From contig NZ_VCMV01000021.1 of NCBI RefSeq assembly GCF_008757455.1, positions 62,001-126,000 on the forward strand: 64,000 nt of DNA, written 5' to 3'. Shown here one piece after another: positions 54,936 through 63,481 of the stretch. How positions within the stretch are numbered: position 1 is the stretch's first letter; every line of letters begins with the position of its first letter. A program made the position numbers and the translations under genes. This DNA is from Microvirga brassicacearum. Its GTDB lineage: Bacteria > Pseudomonadota > Alphaproteobacteria > Rhizobiales > Beijerinckiaceae. The notes under the pieces are model-generated. The model saw only the letters and a program-made list of their open reading frames with translations, searched no databases and was not told the DNA's origin.

Positions 54936-55721
54936 CTATTTTGGCTGCATGCGAAGCGCACCGTCGAGACGGATGGCTTCCCCGTTGAGCATGTCGTTCT
55001 CGATGATGCTGCGCACCAGCGTCGCGTATTCCTCCGGCCGCCCCAGCCGTGAGGGGAATGGCACGTTGGCTTCCAGCGACTTGCGGTAATCCTCCGCGAT
55101 ATTGTCGAAAAGCGGCGTGTGGAACAGGCCGGGCATGATCGCCATCACGCGGATGCCGAAGCTCGAAAGATCGCGTGCCACCGGCAAGGTCAGCGCCAGC
55201 ACGCCGCCCTTGGAGGCCGAATATCCGGCCTGCCCGATCTGACCGTCCTGCGCCGCCACCGACGAGGTGTTGATGATGATCCCGCGCCCGCCATCGGCCG
55301 TCACCGGCTCCAGCCCCGCGATCGCGGCCGCACATTTGGCGATCATGCCGTAGGTGCCGATGAGGTTGATCTCGATCGTGCGGCGGAAGCTCGCAAGGTC
55401 GTGGGCCAGCAACTCGCCGGTTTCTCGTTTCTTTGTAACAGTGCGCTTCCCCGGCGCGATGCCGGCGCAGTTTACGAGAATGCGCTCGACGCCATTGGCC
55501 GCGCGCGCCTGTTCGATGGCCCGATCGACCGAGGCCTCGTCCGTCACGTCCGCGAGGCAGAAGATTCCACCGATTTCGCGGGCCATGGCCTCGCCGGTCT
55601 GCGCATTCATGTCGAAGATCGCCACCTTGACGCCCTCGACGGCCAGCATGCGGGCTGTCGCCGCACCAAGCCCGGAAGCACCGCCGGTCACGATGGCTGC
55701 CATAGATTTGTCGAGCTTCAT
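54936..55721 (-). CDS. Short-chain dehydrogenase/reductase, HSD10-like
   Basis: A 261-residue NAD-dependent oxidoreductase. The cofactor motif is TGGASGLGAATARML, the NAD-specific acidic region IFDMNAQTG, NCAGIAP, and the catalytic Ser and YSASKGG motif are in NTSSVAAQDGQIGQAGYSASKGG. The closest style is type-2 3-hydroxyacyl-CoA dehydrogenase (HSD17B10), which suggests fatty-acid or branched-chain oxidation. ATG 55721 follows CAGGAGAAG. Confidence 0.9.
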   Translation of the reverse strand: MKLDKSMAAIVTGGASGLGAATARMLAVEGVKVAIFDMNAQTGEAMAREIGGIFCLADVTDEASVDRAIEQARAANGVERILVNCAGIAPGKRTVTKKRETGELLAHDLASFRRTIEINLIGTYGMIAKCAAAIAGLEPVTADGGRGIIINTSSVAAQDGQIGQAGYSASKGGVLALTLPVARDLSSFGIRVMAIMPGLFHTPLFDNIAEDYRKSLEANVPFPSRLGRPEEYATLVRSIIENDMLNGEAIRLDGALRMQPK

Positions 55722-55774
55722 GGGTCTTCTCCTGCAACAGATGATTCTGTGCGGCACCGCCGCAAGGCGCACAT

Positions 55775-56209
55775 ATGCCCGGCGCCGGCGGAATGTCGAA
55801 GGAGTTTTGGGTTTTGGACGACACATTCACCAAGCCGTTCACGAAGGCCGAGATGGACGCCATGCGCGGCGCGACCCGCGACGACGCGGCGGTGCGGCGG
55901 GATTTCTGGACCAAGCTGAAGCGCCTCGGCGGCCGGATTCCCTTCGCCGAGGATCTTGTTGCGGCCTATTACTGCGCCATGGATCCGACCACGCCCAACC
56001 GGGTACGGCTGATTCTCATGGGCGCCATCGCGTATTTCATCCTGCCGGCGGACGCGGTTGCGGATTTCCTTCCGCTGCTCGGTTTTGCCGACGATGCGGC
56101 GGTTCTCGCCGCCGCCGTCACGCAGGTTGCAGGTTCCATCACGCCCGCCCATCGCGCCCGAGCGCGAGCCACATTGGACATCAAAACTTCCGCTGCGGAG
56201 CCGCTGTAA
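55775..56209 (+). CDS. DUF1232 (YkvA-family) protein
   Basis: A 144-residue protein with the DUF1232 core AYFILPADAVADFLPLLGFADDAAVLAAAV, a membrane-associated helical hairpin, preceded by ALLMGAIAYF-like residues and a charged N-terminal part (RDDAAVRRDFWTKLKRLGG). Function is unknown. The start is uncertain between ATG 55775 and ATG 55793 (MSKEFWVLDD). It is divergent from the SDR gene across about 50 bases. Confidence 0.85.
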   Translation: MPGAGGMSKEFWVLDDTFTKPFTKAEMDAMRGATRDDAAVRRDFWTKLKRLGGRIPFAEDLVAAYYCAMDPTTPNRVRLILMGAIAYFILPADAVADFLPLLGFADDAAVLAAAVTQVAGSITPAHRARARATLDIKTSAAEPL

Positions 56210-56364
56210 ACGCGGCGCCATCCCACTCCACCGACCGCCAGCTGACGCAAGGCTGGCCGACCTTCCATTCGTTTCTAAACGTCGCTATTCAGCGTCACGA
56301 CTCCCTCAAGCCTGTATTGGCGCACCCCTCTAGGATTATCATCCAAAAATTTTTCTCTTTAGTC

Positions 56365-56394
56365 TTATTGCGTTTTCGTATTGTACGATATAAT
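56365..56394 (+). promoter_or_regulatory. Promoter with consensus -10 for the candidate small RNA
   Basis: TATAAT at 56389-56394 is a perfect -10 hexamer, rare in this GC-rich window. TTATTG (56365-56370, 18-base spacing) or the overlapping ATTGCG (16-base spacing) can serve as -35. Predicted start is near 56401. Confidence 0.55.
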
Positions 56395-56400
56395 GTTTCT

Positions 56401-56482
56401 TCGTTGCTTCCCGTTCCTTTTCAGCACCTGACGATTTCCTCCCAAACTAAGGGGCCGTTTATCGACGGCCCCTTTTTCTTTT
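56401..56482 (+). ncRNA. Candidate trans-acting small RNA, about 80 nt
   Basis: The transcript expected between the promoter and terminator has a short 5' stem (TCGT/ACGA and TGC/GCA) with a CU-rich loop, a single-stranded stretch TTTCCTCCCAAACTAA and a terminator hairpin. The exposed CCTCCC can pair with Shine-Dalgarno sequences. This is the architecture of alphaproteobacterial Hfq-dependent regulators such as AbcR/alpha-r14/r15-type RNAs. Homology to a named family is not claimed. Confidence 0.55.
56451..56482 (+). terminator. Intrinsic terminator of the candidate small RNA
   Basis: GGGGCCGT and ACGGCCCC form a perfect 8-bp stem with a 6-base loop (TTATCG), followed by TTTTTCTTTTT. The upstream protein gene ends 240 bases earlier. 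Confidence 0.85.
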
Positions 56483-56616
56483 TGCCCCTTCCCCGGGGAC
56501 CGGGAATGCCGCCGGCGAACCATCTAGAAAACGGCCCCGCATCGTCATTTCGCCGCAGGTCACCACGGCGTCCCTGGTGAAGAGTTCTTAACCATCCGGT
56601 GTATAGGCTGCGTCTC

Positions 56617-57276
56617 ATGAATCTCGCATCTCTTCAGCGCGGCCTTGCCGCCGGCGTTCTCTGCGCCCTCACCGCCCTGGGCGCGGCCCCTGAGGCCCGC
56701 GCCCAGACTCAGCGTTCAACCTCCTCGAAGCCTGCCAAGCCCACGGCGAAACCGGCCGCGGCCAAGCCCGTCGCCGGCAAACCGGCCGCAAAGCCGGCGG
56801 CGGCCAACCTGCAGACGGCGGCAGCCACCGGACCTGGTGGCGCCTCCCTGCTGGCCTCGATGGGCGAGTGGGGCGTCTACACGGCCCAGTCCGGCCGGTC
56901 GAAGATCTGCTATGCGCTGACGCAACCGAAGGATCGGCTGCCGAAGAACCTCAACCGCGATCCCGCCTACCTGTTCGTGTCGTTCCGTCCGGCCGAGAAC
57001 GTCAAGAACGAAGTCGCGCTTGTCCTTGGCTTCACCGCGAAGGACAACGGCCCGGCCAGCGCCTCCATCGGCGCGACGTCGTTTGCGCTCATCACCAAGG
57101 ACGCCAACGCCTGGCTCAAGAACCCCGCCGAGGAAGGCCAGGCGATCACCGCCATGGCCAAGGCTCAGACCGTCTCCGTGAAGACGCAGTCGGCACGCGG
57201 CAACAACCTGACCGACCAATATTCCCTCAGCGGTTTCTCGGCGGCCCTCGAACGCGCCCGCAAGGAATGCTCCTGA
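56617..57276 (+). CDS. Invasion-associated locus B (IalB)-like secreted protein
   Basis: A 219-residue periplasmic protein. A signal peptide (about 1-29, ending EARAQ) is followed by a Lys/Pro/Ala repeat linker (about 33-68, KPAAKPAA type) and a domain of about 140 residues with WGVYTAQSGRSKICYALTQPKDR, VSFRPAENVKNEVALVLGF and YSLSGFSAALERARKECS. That matches the IalB family, named for Bartonella invasion but conserved in non-pathogens. The linker may cross peptidoglycan. ATG 56617 is chosen over GTG 56599. It precedes rlmN. Confidence 0.82.
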   Translation: MNLASLQRGLAAGVLCALTALGAAPEARAQTQRSTSSKPAKPTAKPAAAKPVAGKPAAKPAAANLQTAAATGPGGASLLASMGEWGVYTAQSGRSKICYALTQPKDRLPKNLNRDPAYLFVSFRPAENVKNEVALVLGFTAKDNGPASASIGATSFALITKDANAWLKNPAEEGQAITAMAKAQTVSVKTQSARGNNLTDQYSLSGFSAALERARKECS

Positions 57277-57364
57277 GCCTTGTCGAACGAGACCGGGCTT
57301 TCACGTTTCGGACGCAATCGTGATATAGAGCGCGCTCGCTCCCATAACGAAGGCATGATCTCCC

Positions 57365-58690
57365 ATGGCGACGGCGCTCGACATCGCCAAACATAACTCC
57401 AATGCGGCTTCCTTGGCCGTGAGCGATGCCGCTCGCGCCGCCGGCCTCGATCCTCTCGCGATCGAGAAGAAGGCCGAGCTGAGCGTTGCTCCCGGCACCG
57501 CTCTTGGCGGCACATCCCTGCTCGGTCTGACGCGCGATCAGCTGAAGGAGAGGCTTGGGCTGATCGGCGTTCCCGAGCGCGAGCAGAAGATGCGAGCGGC
57601 CCAGCTCTGGCACTGGATCTACCTGCGCGGCGCGCGCGACTTTTCCGAGATGACCAACGTGGGCAAGGGCCTGCGCGCGGCGCTGACCGAGGCCTACACG
57701 CTCGATCGGCCGCAAGTCATGTCCGAGCAGGTGTCGAAGGACGGCACCCGCAAATGGCTGATTCGCATGGCGCCGACGGGCCCGCACGATAAGGGTGCGG
57801 AGATCGAGTGCGTCTACATTCCCGAGACCGATCGCGGCACGCTCTGCGTCTCAAGTCAGGTCGGTTGCACGCTGACATGCTCGTTCTGCCACACCGGCAC
57901 GCAGCGTCTGGTGCGCAACCTGACCTCCGCCGAGATCGTCGCGCAGCTCGTCGTGGCGCGCGACCGTATCGGCGACTGGCCCGACCAGACCCCGCCCGAT
58001 GACGGCTTCCTGCCCCGGGAGGCGCCCCGCTTCATCACCAATATCGTGTTCATGGGCATGGGCGAACCGCTCTACAACACGTCGGGCGTCATCGATTCGA
58101 TCGAAGTCATCGCCGACAACGAGGGCCTTGGCCTGTCGCGCCGACGCATCACCGTCTCCACCTCCGGCGTCGTGCCGCAGATTGAGCGGCTCGGGGCCGA
58201 GGCCAACACCATGCTGGCGATCTCGCTGCATGCGGTGCGCGACGAACTGCGCAACGAACTGGTGCCGATCAACCGTAAATACCCGATCCAGACGCTGCTG
58301 GACGCCTGCCGGGCCTATCCGGGCCTGTCGAATGCGCGCCGCATCACCTTCGAATATGTGATGCTGAAGGGCGTCAACGATTCGGATGCGGATGCGCGCG
58401 AACTGGTGCGCCTGCTCAAGGGCATCCCGGCCAAGATCAACCTGATCCCGTTCAATCCGTGGCCCGGCTCGAAATACGAGTGCTCCGACTGGGACCGCAT
58501 CGAGCGCTTCTCCGACATCGTCTACCGCGCCGGCTACGCCTCCCCGGTCCGCACCCCCCGCGGCCGCGATATCCTCGCCGCCTGCGGCCAGCTCAAGAGC
58601 GAGACCGAAAAGCTGCGTGCCCGCGCAAGGCTGATGCTGGAGCAGGGCATCGGCGCGGAAGGCGTGTATGCGCTGGGGGACAGGGAGTAG
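57365..58690 (+). CDS. rlmN: Dual-specificity 23S rRNA A2503 / tRNA A37 C2-methyltransferase
   Basis: A 441-residue radical SAM enzyme methylating C2 of A2503 in 23S rRNA and A37 of some tRNAs. The iron-sulfur motif CxxxCxxC is Cys168, Cys172 and Cys175 ([12 protein letters not shown]); [34 protein letters not shown] and [15 protein letters not shown] are family blocks. An N-terminal extension of about 45 residues precedes the helical RNA-binding domain. The C-terminal mechanistic Cys is in DILAACGQL. Confidence 0.96.
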   Translation: MATALDIAKHNSNAASLAVSDAARAAGLDPLAIEKKAELSVAPGTALGGTSLLGLTRDQLKERLGLIGVPEREQKMRAAQLWHWIYLRGARDFSEMTNVGKGLRAALTEAYTLDRPQVMSEQVSKDGTRKWLIRMAPTGPHDKGAEIECVYIPETDRGTLCVSSQVGCTLTCSFCHTGTQRLVRNLTSAEIVAQLVVARDRIGDWPDQTPPDDGFLPREAPRFITNIVFMGMGEPLYNTSGVIDSIEVIADNEGLGLSRRRITVSTSGVVPQIERLGAEANTMLAISLHAVRDELRNELVPINRKYPIQTLLDACRAYPGLSNARRITFEYVMLKGVNDSDADARELVRLLKGIPAKINLIPFNPWPGSKYECSDWDRIERFSDIVYRAGYASPVRTPRGRDILAACGQLKSETEKLRARARLMLEQGIGAEGVYALGDRE

Positions 58691-58734
58691 GGACCGAATG
58701 GCGGACACGGAAGCTCCCGTGGTATAGCCAGCAC

Positions 58735-59232
58735 ATGATCCGCTACATCCTCCTCATCCCGTTCGCGCTGCTCATCGCCATTGGCGCGAGCTCCTTGTTT
58801 TTGTTGATCGCCTCCGTCGTCGACCCCGTCATGGCGGTGCTGACCGGCGATACGCTGCTGGTGGGGTTCTGGGCCTTTGTCGACGAGGTCTTCTCGGCGG
58901 AGGATCCGGGCCCGATCGTGGTCGCGGCCTTCGAGGCGGTCGGCCGGATCGTCTTTACCCTGCTGGTGTTCCCCCCGCTGCTGGTCGCAGTTCTGAGCGA
59001 GGTGATCCGCGCCCGGAGCGGGCTGTGGTACGCGGGAGCGACAGGTGTGCTGACCGCCGCGATCCCGTGGATCCTTCGCGGATCGGCCCGGGTGGGGTCA
59101 CCGGGCGAATTGCACGTCAGCTTCGTTCTGGGCCTCACCGGCGCGGTGGCGGGCCTCGTCTATTGGGCGATCGCCGGCCGGGATTCAGGCCGCAGCCCCG
59201 CTGCTACCGCGCCGACGTCGCCAGGATCCTGA
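58735..59232 (+). CDS. Hypothetical integral membrane protein downstream of rlmN
   Basis: A 165-residue protein with four hydrophobic helices (about 4-30, 37-48 with 60-90, 100-112 and 125-148). It begins MIRYILLIPFALLIAIGASSLFLLIASVVDPVMAVL. No named family is recognised with confidence, though similar short membrane proteins commonly follow rlmN in Hyphomicrobiales. The frame is open through the end of rlmN, but ATG 58735 starts the hydrophobic text. Its last 29 bases overlap the convergent LysE gene. Confidence 0.75.
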   Translation: MIRYILLIPFALLIAIGASSLFLLIASVVDPVMAVLTGDTLLVGFWAFVDEVFSAEDPGPIVVAAFEAVGRIVFTLLVFPPLLVAVLSEVIRARSGLWYAGATGVLTAAIPWILRGSARVGSPGELHVSFVLGLTGAVAGLVYWAIAGRDSGRSPAATAPTSPGS

Positions 59233-59845
59233 TGGCGAAGGCTGAAAACAGGCCCGCAAAGGTGTAGTCGATGGCGCGCATGACCCTCGGGCGATTGCGC
59301 AGCAGCGAGATCACCTTGTCCGCGAAAACGATCATGACCGCCGCCATCGGCGCCGTCAGCACGATGAAATAAACGCCCAGAAACACCAGCTTCTCGGCCG
59401 CATAAGGGTCGCCCGCCTGCACGAATTGCGGCAGGAAGGTCACGAAGAAGAGCACGATTTTCGGGTTCGTCAGGTTGATGCCGACACCGACGAAAAACGT
59501 CTTCCAGAACGGCAGCTCGGCCTTTTTCTCATCCCGGACGCTCAAGGCCGAGCCGTTGCGAACGGCATCGAAGGCGAGCCAGAGCAGATAGAGCGCACCG
59601 ACGATCTTCAGGATCATGAAGGCCGTTACCGAGGCCGCAAGCAGCGCTGACAGGCCGAGAGCGGCGAGGAGCGTGTGGACGCAGCAGCCCGTCATGGCGC
59701 CGAGCATCGAGGCGATCCCGGCCTTGCGCCCACCCGCCATGGTCTTGGCCAGGAACAGGCTCATATCGGGCCCCGGCGTGATGAAAAGCACCAGGCAGGC
59801 GAGCGAGTAGGTCACCAGAGTGCTGAGATCGGGCAGGAACGTCAT
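59204..59845 (-). CDS. LysE-family amino acid exporter (first copy)
   Basis: A 213-residue inner-membrane exporter with about six helices and the RhtB/LysE start LVTYSLACLVLFITPGPDMSLFLAKTMAGGRKAGIASMLGAMTG. KIVGALYLLWLAFDAVRNG and NLTNPKIVLFFVTFLPQFV complete the signature. It exports amino acids or homoserine-like metabolites. A second, only distantly similar LysE gene lies at 62070. Confidence 0.93.
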   Translation of the reverse strand: MTFLPDLSTLVTYSLACLVLFITPGPDMSLFLAKTMAGGRKAGIASMLGAMTGCCVHTLLAALGLSALLAASVTAFMILKIVGALYLLWLAFDAVRNGSALSVRDEKKAELPFWKTFFVGVGINLTNPKIVLFFVTFLPQFVQAGDPYAAEKLVFLGVYFIVLTAPMAAVMIVFADKVISLLRNRPRVMRAIDYTFAGLFSAFAIRILATSAR

Positions 59846-59985
59846 CGGATACCTTCAAGGGACGATTTGCCGATCATGCCCCAGCCGAGGCAGGCGAACC
59901 AGTCAAAAGCGACTTGTTGAACGGCCCCTCTTGCCCCATTTGTGGTGCGTCTTGAGGCCGCAAACGATTCGAAAGTCGAAATCCC

Positions 59986-60591
59986 ATGATGGCGATGGCT
60001 CTGCCGAACCCGCTCCGCGTGGCCTTGATGGGCTTGATCCTGGGCTTCGGCCTTTCCGCTTGCGGGATCAACAACGTGCCGACCCTCGAAGAACAGGCGA
60101 AATCGGCCTGGAGCGAGGTGCAGAACCAGTACCAGCGCCGTGCCGACCTCATTCCCAATCTCGTGGAGACGGTGAAGGGCTTCGCCCAGCAGGAGCGCGA
60201 GGTGCTGACGCAGGTCGTCGAGGCGCGCGCCAAGGCGACCCAGGTGCGGGTCGATGCTTCCACCATCACCGATCCGGAGAAATTCCGGCAGTTCCAAGAG
60301 GCGCAGAACCAGCTCTCGGGCGCGTTGAGCCGGCTTCTGGTCACCGTCGAGCGCTATCCGGAGCTGAAATCGAACGCCAATTTCCTTGCCTTGCAATCCC
60401 AGCTCGAAGGCACCGAGAACCGCATCGCGGTGGCGCGGCGCGATTACATCGAGACGGTGCGGGCCTACAACACCGAGCTTCGAACCATCCCCGGCCGTTG
60501 GATCGCCGCCGTCATGTATCCCGACGCCAAGCCGATGGAGACGTTTACGGCGACCGCCGGGTCGGAGCAGCCGCCCGCGGTGAAGTTCTAG
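59986..60591 (+). CDS. LemA family protein
   Basis: A 201-residue protein with an N-terminal signal or lipoprotein-like helix (LMGLILGFGLSACGINN, with a possible lipobox Cys) and a helical bundle: AWSEVQNQYQRRADLIPNLVETVKGFAQQEREVLTQVVEARAKA. Residues LPNLVETVKG are the LemA hallmark. Function is poorly known; the gene commonly precedes TPM-domain genes as it does here, suggesting an envelope complex. The next gene begins one or a few bases after its stop. Confidence 0.92.
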   Translation: MMAMALPNPLRVALMGLILGFGLSACGINNVPTLEEQAKSAWSEVQNQYQRRADLIPNLVETVKGFAQQEREVLTQVVEARAKATQVRVDASTITDPEKFRQFQEAQNQLSGALSRLLVTVERYPELKSNANFLALQSQLEGTENRIAVARRDYIETVRAYNTELRTIPGRWIAAVMYPDAKPMETFTATAGSEQPPAVKF

Positions 60592-60610
60592 CGTGCTCCA
60601 TCGCCTCCGG

Positions 60611-61408
60611 ATGAACGTTTCGTCGCATCGCCTCTGCCCGTGGGGGACGCTTTGCGCCGCGCTCGTCGTTTGTTTGGGGCTCATCCCCGCGCCAGCCTTT
60701 GCCCAGACATTCCCGCCGCTGAGCGATCGCGTGGTCGATGCCGCCAACATCCTCGCCCCGGAGGATCGGGCCGCCATCGCGGCAAAACTCAAGGCTCATG
60801 AAGACAAGACCACCGATCAGGTGGTGGTCGCCACCGTCCCGTCGCTCGAAGGCTACGGGATCGAGGATTACGCCAACCGCCTGTTCCGCCACTGGAAGCT
60901 CGGTCAGGCGAAGACGAATAACGGCGCGCTTCTGCTTGTCGCCCCGAGCGAGCGCAAGGTGCGCATCGAGGTGGGCTATGGCCTCGAAGGAGCGCTGACG
61001 GACGCCCTGTCGCGGGTGATCATCGCCACTGCCATCGCGCCCCAGTTCCAGAAAGGCGATTATGCGGCCGGCATCAATGCGGGCGTCGACGGCATGCTGT
61101 CGATCCTCACCGGCGACGCCGAGGAATGGCAACGGCGCGCGGAGGTGCGGAGCGACGACAAGTCGGTGCCGATCTCGCTGCTGCACTTCGTCATCATGGT
61201 GGTGGTGATCGTCCTGATCGCGCGCTCCATGCGCAATGGTGCCGGCATCCACCGGCACCGCAGGCGGGACGGCCGCTGGATCACCACCGGGTCGATCCTC
61301 GGCGGCGGGAGCAGCTGGAGCCGAGGAAGCGGCGGCTTCGGCGGCGGCGGCGGCTTTTCCGGCGGGGGCGGTTCGTCGGGCGGCGGCGGCGCATCGGGGA
61401 GTTGGTAG
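60611..61408 (+). CDS. TPM-domain (YgcG-type) membrane protein
   Basis: A 265-residue protein: signal peptide (about 1-32, ending AFAQ), a TPM domain in the periplasm (about 40-165: DRVVDAANILAPEDRAAIAAKLKAHEDKTTDQVVVATV, NNGALLLVAPSERKVRIEVGYGLEG), one transmembrane helix (about 193-210) and a Gly/Ser-rich tail with a long GGGG run. This matches YgcG/TPM_phosphatase proteins. ATG 60611 is used; GTG 60593, just after the lemA stop, is an alternative. Confidence 0.9.
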   Translation: MNVSSHRLCPWGTLCAALVVCLGLIPAPAFAQTFPPLSDRVVDAANILAPEDRAAIAAKLKAHEDKTTDQVVVATVPSLEGYGIEDYANRLFRHWKLGQAKTNNGALLLVAPSERKVRIEVGYGLEGALTDALSRVIIATAIAPQFQKGDYAAGINAGVDGMLSILTGDAEEWQRRAEVRSDDKSVPISLLHFVIMVVVIVLIARSMRNGAGIHRHRRRDGRWITTGSILGGGSSWSRGSGGFGGGGGFSGGGGSSGGGGASGSW

Positions 61409-61410
61409 CC

Positions 61411-62019
61411 GTGATTTCAGCCGAAGAGCAGGACAGGCTCGCCCTGGCGATCCGCGAAATCGAGGGCGCTACCGATGGCGAGATCGTTCTTGTGGTCGCC
61501 TCGCAAGCGGACGATTATCGGCTGTTTCCAGTGCTCTGGGCGTTGGTCGCCAGTTTGTTCGTGCCCTGGCCGTTGATCTGGCTGACCCAACTGGGACCGG
61601 CCGCCATCTTCCTGATCCAAGCCGCGACGGCGCTTGCCCTCGCGCTGCTTTTCTCCCTTCCGGGCATGCGGTGGACACTGATTCCCGAGCCGGTGAAACG
61701 GGCGCGCGCCCATGCGGCGGCGATGCACGAGTTCATGGCGCACGGCCTCACGCGGACGCGGCATCGTTCAGGCGTGCTGATCTATGTGGCCCGCGCCGAG
61801 CGCTATGCCGAAATTCTCGTCGATACGGGCATTGCCGACCGGGTCGGCGAAGACGCCTGGAAAGAGATCGTGGCGGCGCTGATCGAGAACATCCGAACCG
61901 GCAAGCCGGCCGCCGGATTGCTCAAAGCGATCCAGGATGTGGGCGCGATCCTGGAGATTCACGCGCCGGCGCGGTTCGACGACGTTGACGAACTGCCCAA
62001 CAAAGTGATCGTGATCTAG
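61411..62019 (+). CDS. Second TPM-domain protein with membrane hairpin
   Basis: A 202-residue protein starting at GTG 61411, two bases after the preceding stop. A short TPM-type N-terminus (AEEQDRLALAIREIEGATDGEIVLVVASQADDY) is interrupted by two transmembrane helices (about 40-90), then continues AAMHEFMAHGLTRTRHRSGVLIYVARAERYAEILVDTGIADRVGEDAWKEIV. This is the TMEM-inserted TPM subtype that accompanies LemA and YgcG. The three genes very likely act together. Confidence 0.9.
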   Translation: MISAEEQDRLALAIREIEGATDGEIVLVVASQADDYRLFPVLWALVASLFVPWPLIWLTQLGPAAIFLIQAATALALALLFSLPGMRWTLIPEPVKRARAHAAAMHEFMAHGLTRTRHRSGVLIYVARAERYAEILVDTGIADRVGEDAWKEIVAALIENIRTGKPAAGLLKAIQDVGAILEIHAPARFDDVDELPNKVIVI

Positions 62020-62031
62020 ACTTCCCGCTTT

Positions 62032-62046
62032 TGCCGCTTTGCGGCA
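62032..62046 (+). terminator. Weak hairpin after the LemA-TPM operon
   Basis: TGCCGC and GCGGCA pair over 6 bp with a 3-base loop, 12 bases after the stop, followed by CCTTTCTTG. The T-run is interrupted, so termination would be partial. Confidence 0.3.
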
Positions 62047-62069
62047 CCTTTCTTGAAAAGGACCTGGCC

Positions 62070-62699
62070 ATGTCCAGCACCAGCAGCTTGCTCTTGTTTC
62101 TCGCGGCGGCTTTCGTGATCGCGATCACACCGGGACCGGGCATCTTCTACGTTGCGGCGCGCTCATTGGCGGGTGGCCGGGATGAAGGCCTTGCCTCGAG
62201 CTTCGGCACCGGCCTTGGAGGTCTTGTGCATGTCTTTGCCGGCGCGTTCGGCGTTTCCGCCTTGGTCATGGCCAGCGCCGATGCCTTCGCGGTCCTCAAA
62301 TGGGCGGGCGTCGTCTACCTGATCTGGCTCGGTGTGAAGACGTTCCGCGAGGCACGCATTGAAGTTCCGGCTGGCATTCGGGCGACCGGATCGGGCCGCG
62401 CTTTCCGCGAAGGGATCCTCGTCGAGGCCCTGAACCCGAAAACAGCCGCCTTCTTCCTGGCGTTCATCCCACAATTCGTCGACGCGTCGCACGGCAGCGT
62501 GGCATTCCAGTTCGTCACCCTCGGTCTCATCTCCATTGTGCTCAACACGAGCGCCGACGTGGTGGTGGCGTTCATGGCATCGCGAGCGCGGGATAGTCTT
62601 GCCGAGAGGCCGGGGCTGATCCGCCGCCTGCGGGAAACCTCGGGAATCGTGATTTGCGGCCTCGGCGCTTCGCTCGCACTGGCGCGTCGCACAGGGTGA
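62070..62699 (+). CDS. LysE-family amino acid exporter (second copy)
   Basis: A 209-residue inner-membrane exporter with six helices: LLLFLAAAFVIAITPGPGIFYVAARSLAGGRDEGLASSFGTGLGG, VVYLIWLGVKTFREA and GILVEALNPKTAAFFLAFIPQFVD. It belongs to a different RhtB/LysE branch from the gene at 59204, so substrates may differ. ATG 62070 follows AAAAGGACC. Confidence 0.93.
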   Translation: MSSTSSLLLFLAAAFVIAITPGPGIFYVAARSLAGGRDEGLASSFGTGLGGLVHVFAGAFGVSALVMASADAFAVLKWAGVVYLIWLGVKTFREARIEVPAGIRATGSGRAFREGILVEALNPKTAAFFLAFIPQFVDASHGSVAFQFVTLGLISIVLNTSADVVVAFMASRARDSLAERPGLIRRLRETSGIVICGLGASLALARRTG

Positions 62700-62702
62700 G
62701 CG

Positions 62703-63437
62703 TCAGAGATTCTTGCTCTTGGCGGCGCCGAGAATCGCGCTGGGAGCATTCTCCTCCACCGTCTGCAGCAGAACCACGTAGCCGTCGCCCTTGCCGCGGG
62801 CAGCCTCTAGCGGAAGCTGATATCGCGCTGCGCCACCGCGCCATTCGCCGATCCGGTTCATGCCCCTCACCACATTGGCGTAAGTCACGGTGCGGCCACG
62901 ATTCTCGCCGCGTCCGATCTGCACGGTCTGGCTGCGAGAGACCGGCAGCACCCAGATTTCGGCCACGCGCGTAATGGTCTGCGGCGTATCCTTGACGGCG
63001 ATGGTGACGGTGCCGTTCGCCTCGGAAATGTCCATGTCCACCGGGAGCAGCCCACCATTGGTGGTCGCCTTGATGGACGCCTCGACACGGGCGCGGTCCG
63101 AGCCGATGCACGGCTTCGTGCCGTTGACGATGATCTGCGGCGTGTAGACCTGCCGGTCGCTGCGCGATTGCGCATAGGCCTTCTGGCGCGCCGTGAAGGT
63201 GGCATGGGCCAGCGTATCCTTCCAGCCGAGGTAATCCCAGTAATCGACCGGGAACGACAGGGCGACAATCCCAGGCTGGCGCGCCAGATCGGCCAACACC
63301 GCATCCGCCGGCGGGCACGAAGAGCAGCCCTGGCTGGTGAAGAGCTCCAGAACGGCGCGCGGCGGCTCGGCTAAAGCGGGTCGCGAGAAGAGGGCGAGGC
63401 CGAGGGCGGCCACGGACAATGTTAGGCGTGAGACCAT
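62703..63437 (-). CDS. DUF1223 secreted thioredoxin-like protein
   Basis: A 244-residue protein with a signal peptide (about 1-23, ending ALA) and a thioredoxin-like fold holding ELFTSQGCSSCPPADAVLADL, a CxxC pair. SFPVDYWDYLGWKDTLAHATFTARQKAYAQ and DRQVYTPQIIVNGTKPCIGSD are DUF1223 hallmarks. It may act in periplasmic disulfide chemistry; not proven. ATG 63437 fits the signal peptide; ATG 63455 is possible. It converges on the second LysE gene with a three-base gap. Confidence 0.9.
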   Translation of the reverse strand: MVSRLTLSVAALGLALFSRPALAEPPRAVLELFTSQGCSSCPPADAVLADLARQPGIVALSFPVDYWDYLGWKDTLAHATFTARQKAYAQSRSDRQVYTPQIIVNGTKPCIGSDRARVEASIKATTNGGLLPVDMDISEANGTVTIAVKDTPQTITRVAEIWVLPVSRSQTVQIGRGENRGRTVTYANVVRGMNRIGEWRGGAARYQLPLEAARGKGDGYVVLLQTVEENAPSAILGAAKSKNL

Positions 63438-63481
63438 GATGGCGCCATGGAACACGAAATCACCCTTGAGGGAAACTCACT

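Larger units (their letters stand above)
56210..56616. other. 407-base AT-richer gap containing a small-RNA-like unit
   Basis: This gap is clearly richer in A and T than its surroundings, most so at 56320-56450. It has no convincing open frame. Its main content is the promoter, transcript and terminator set described next. Confidence 0.7.
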
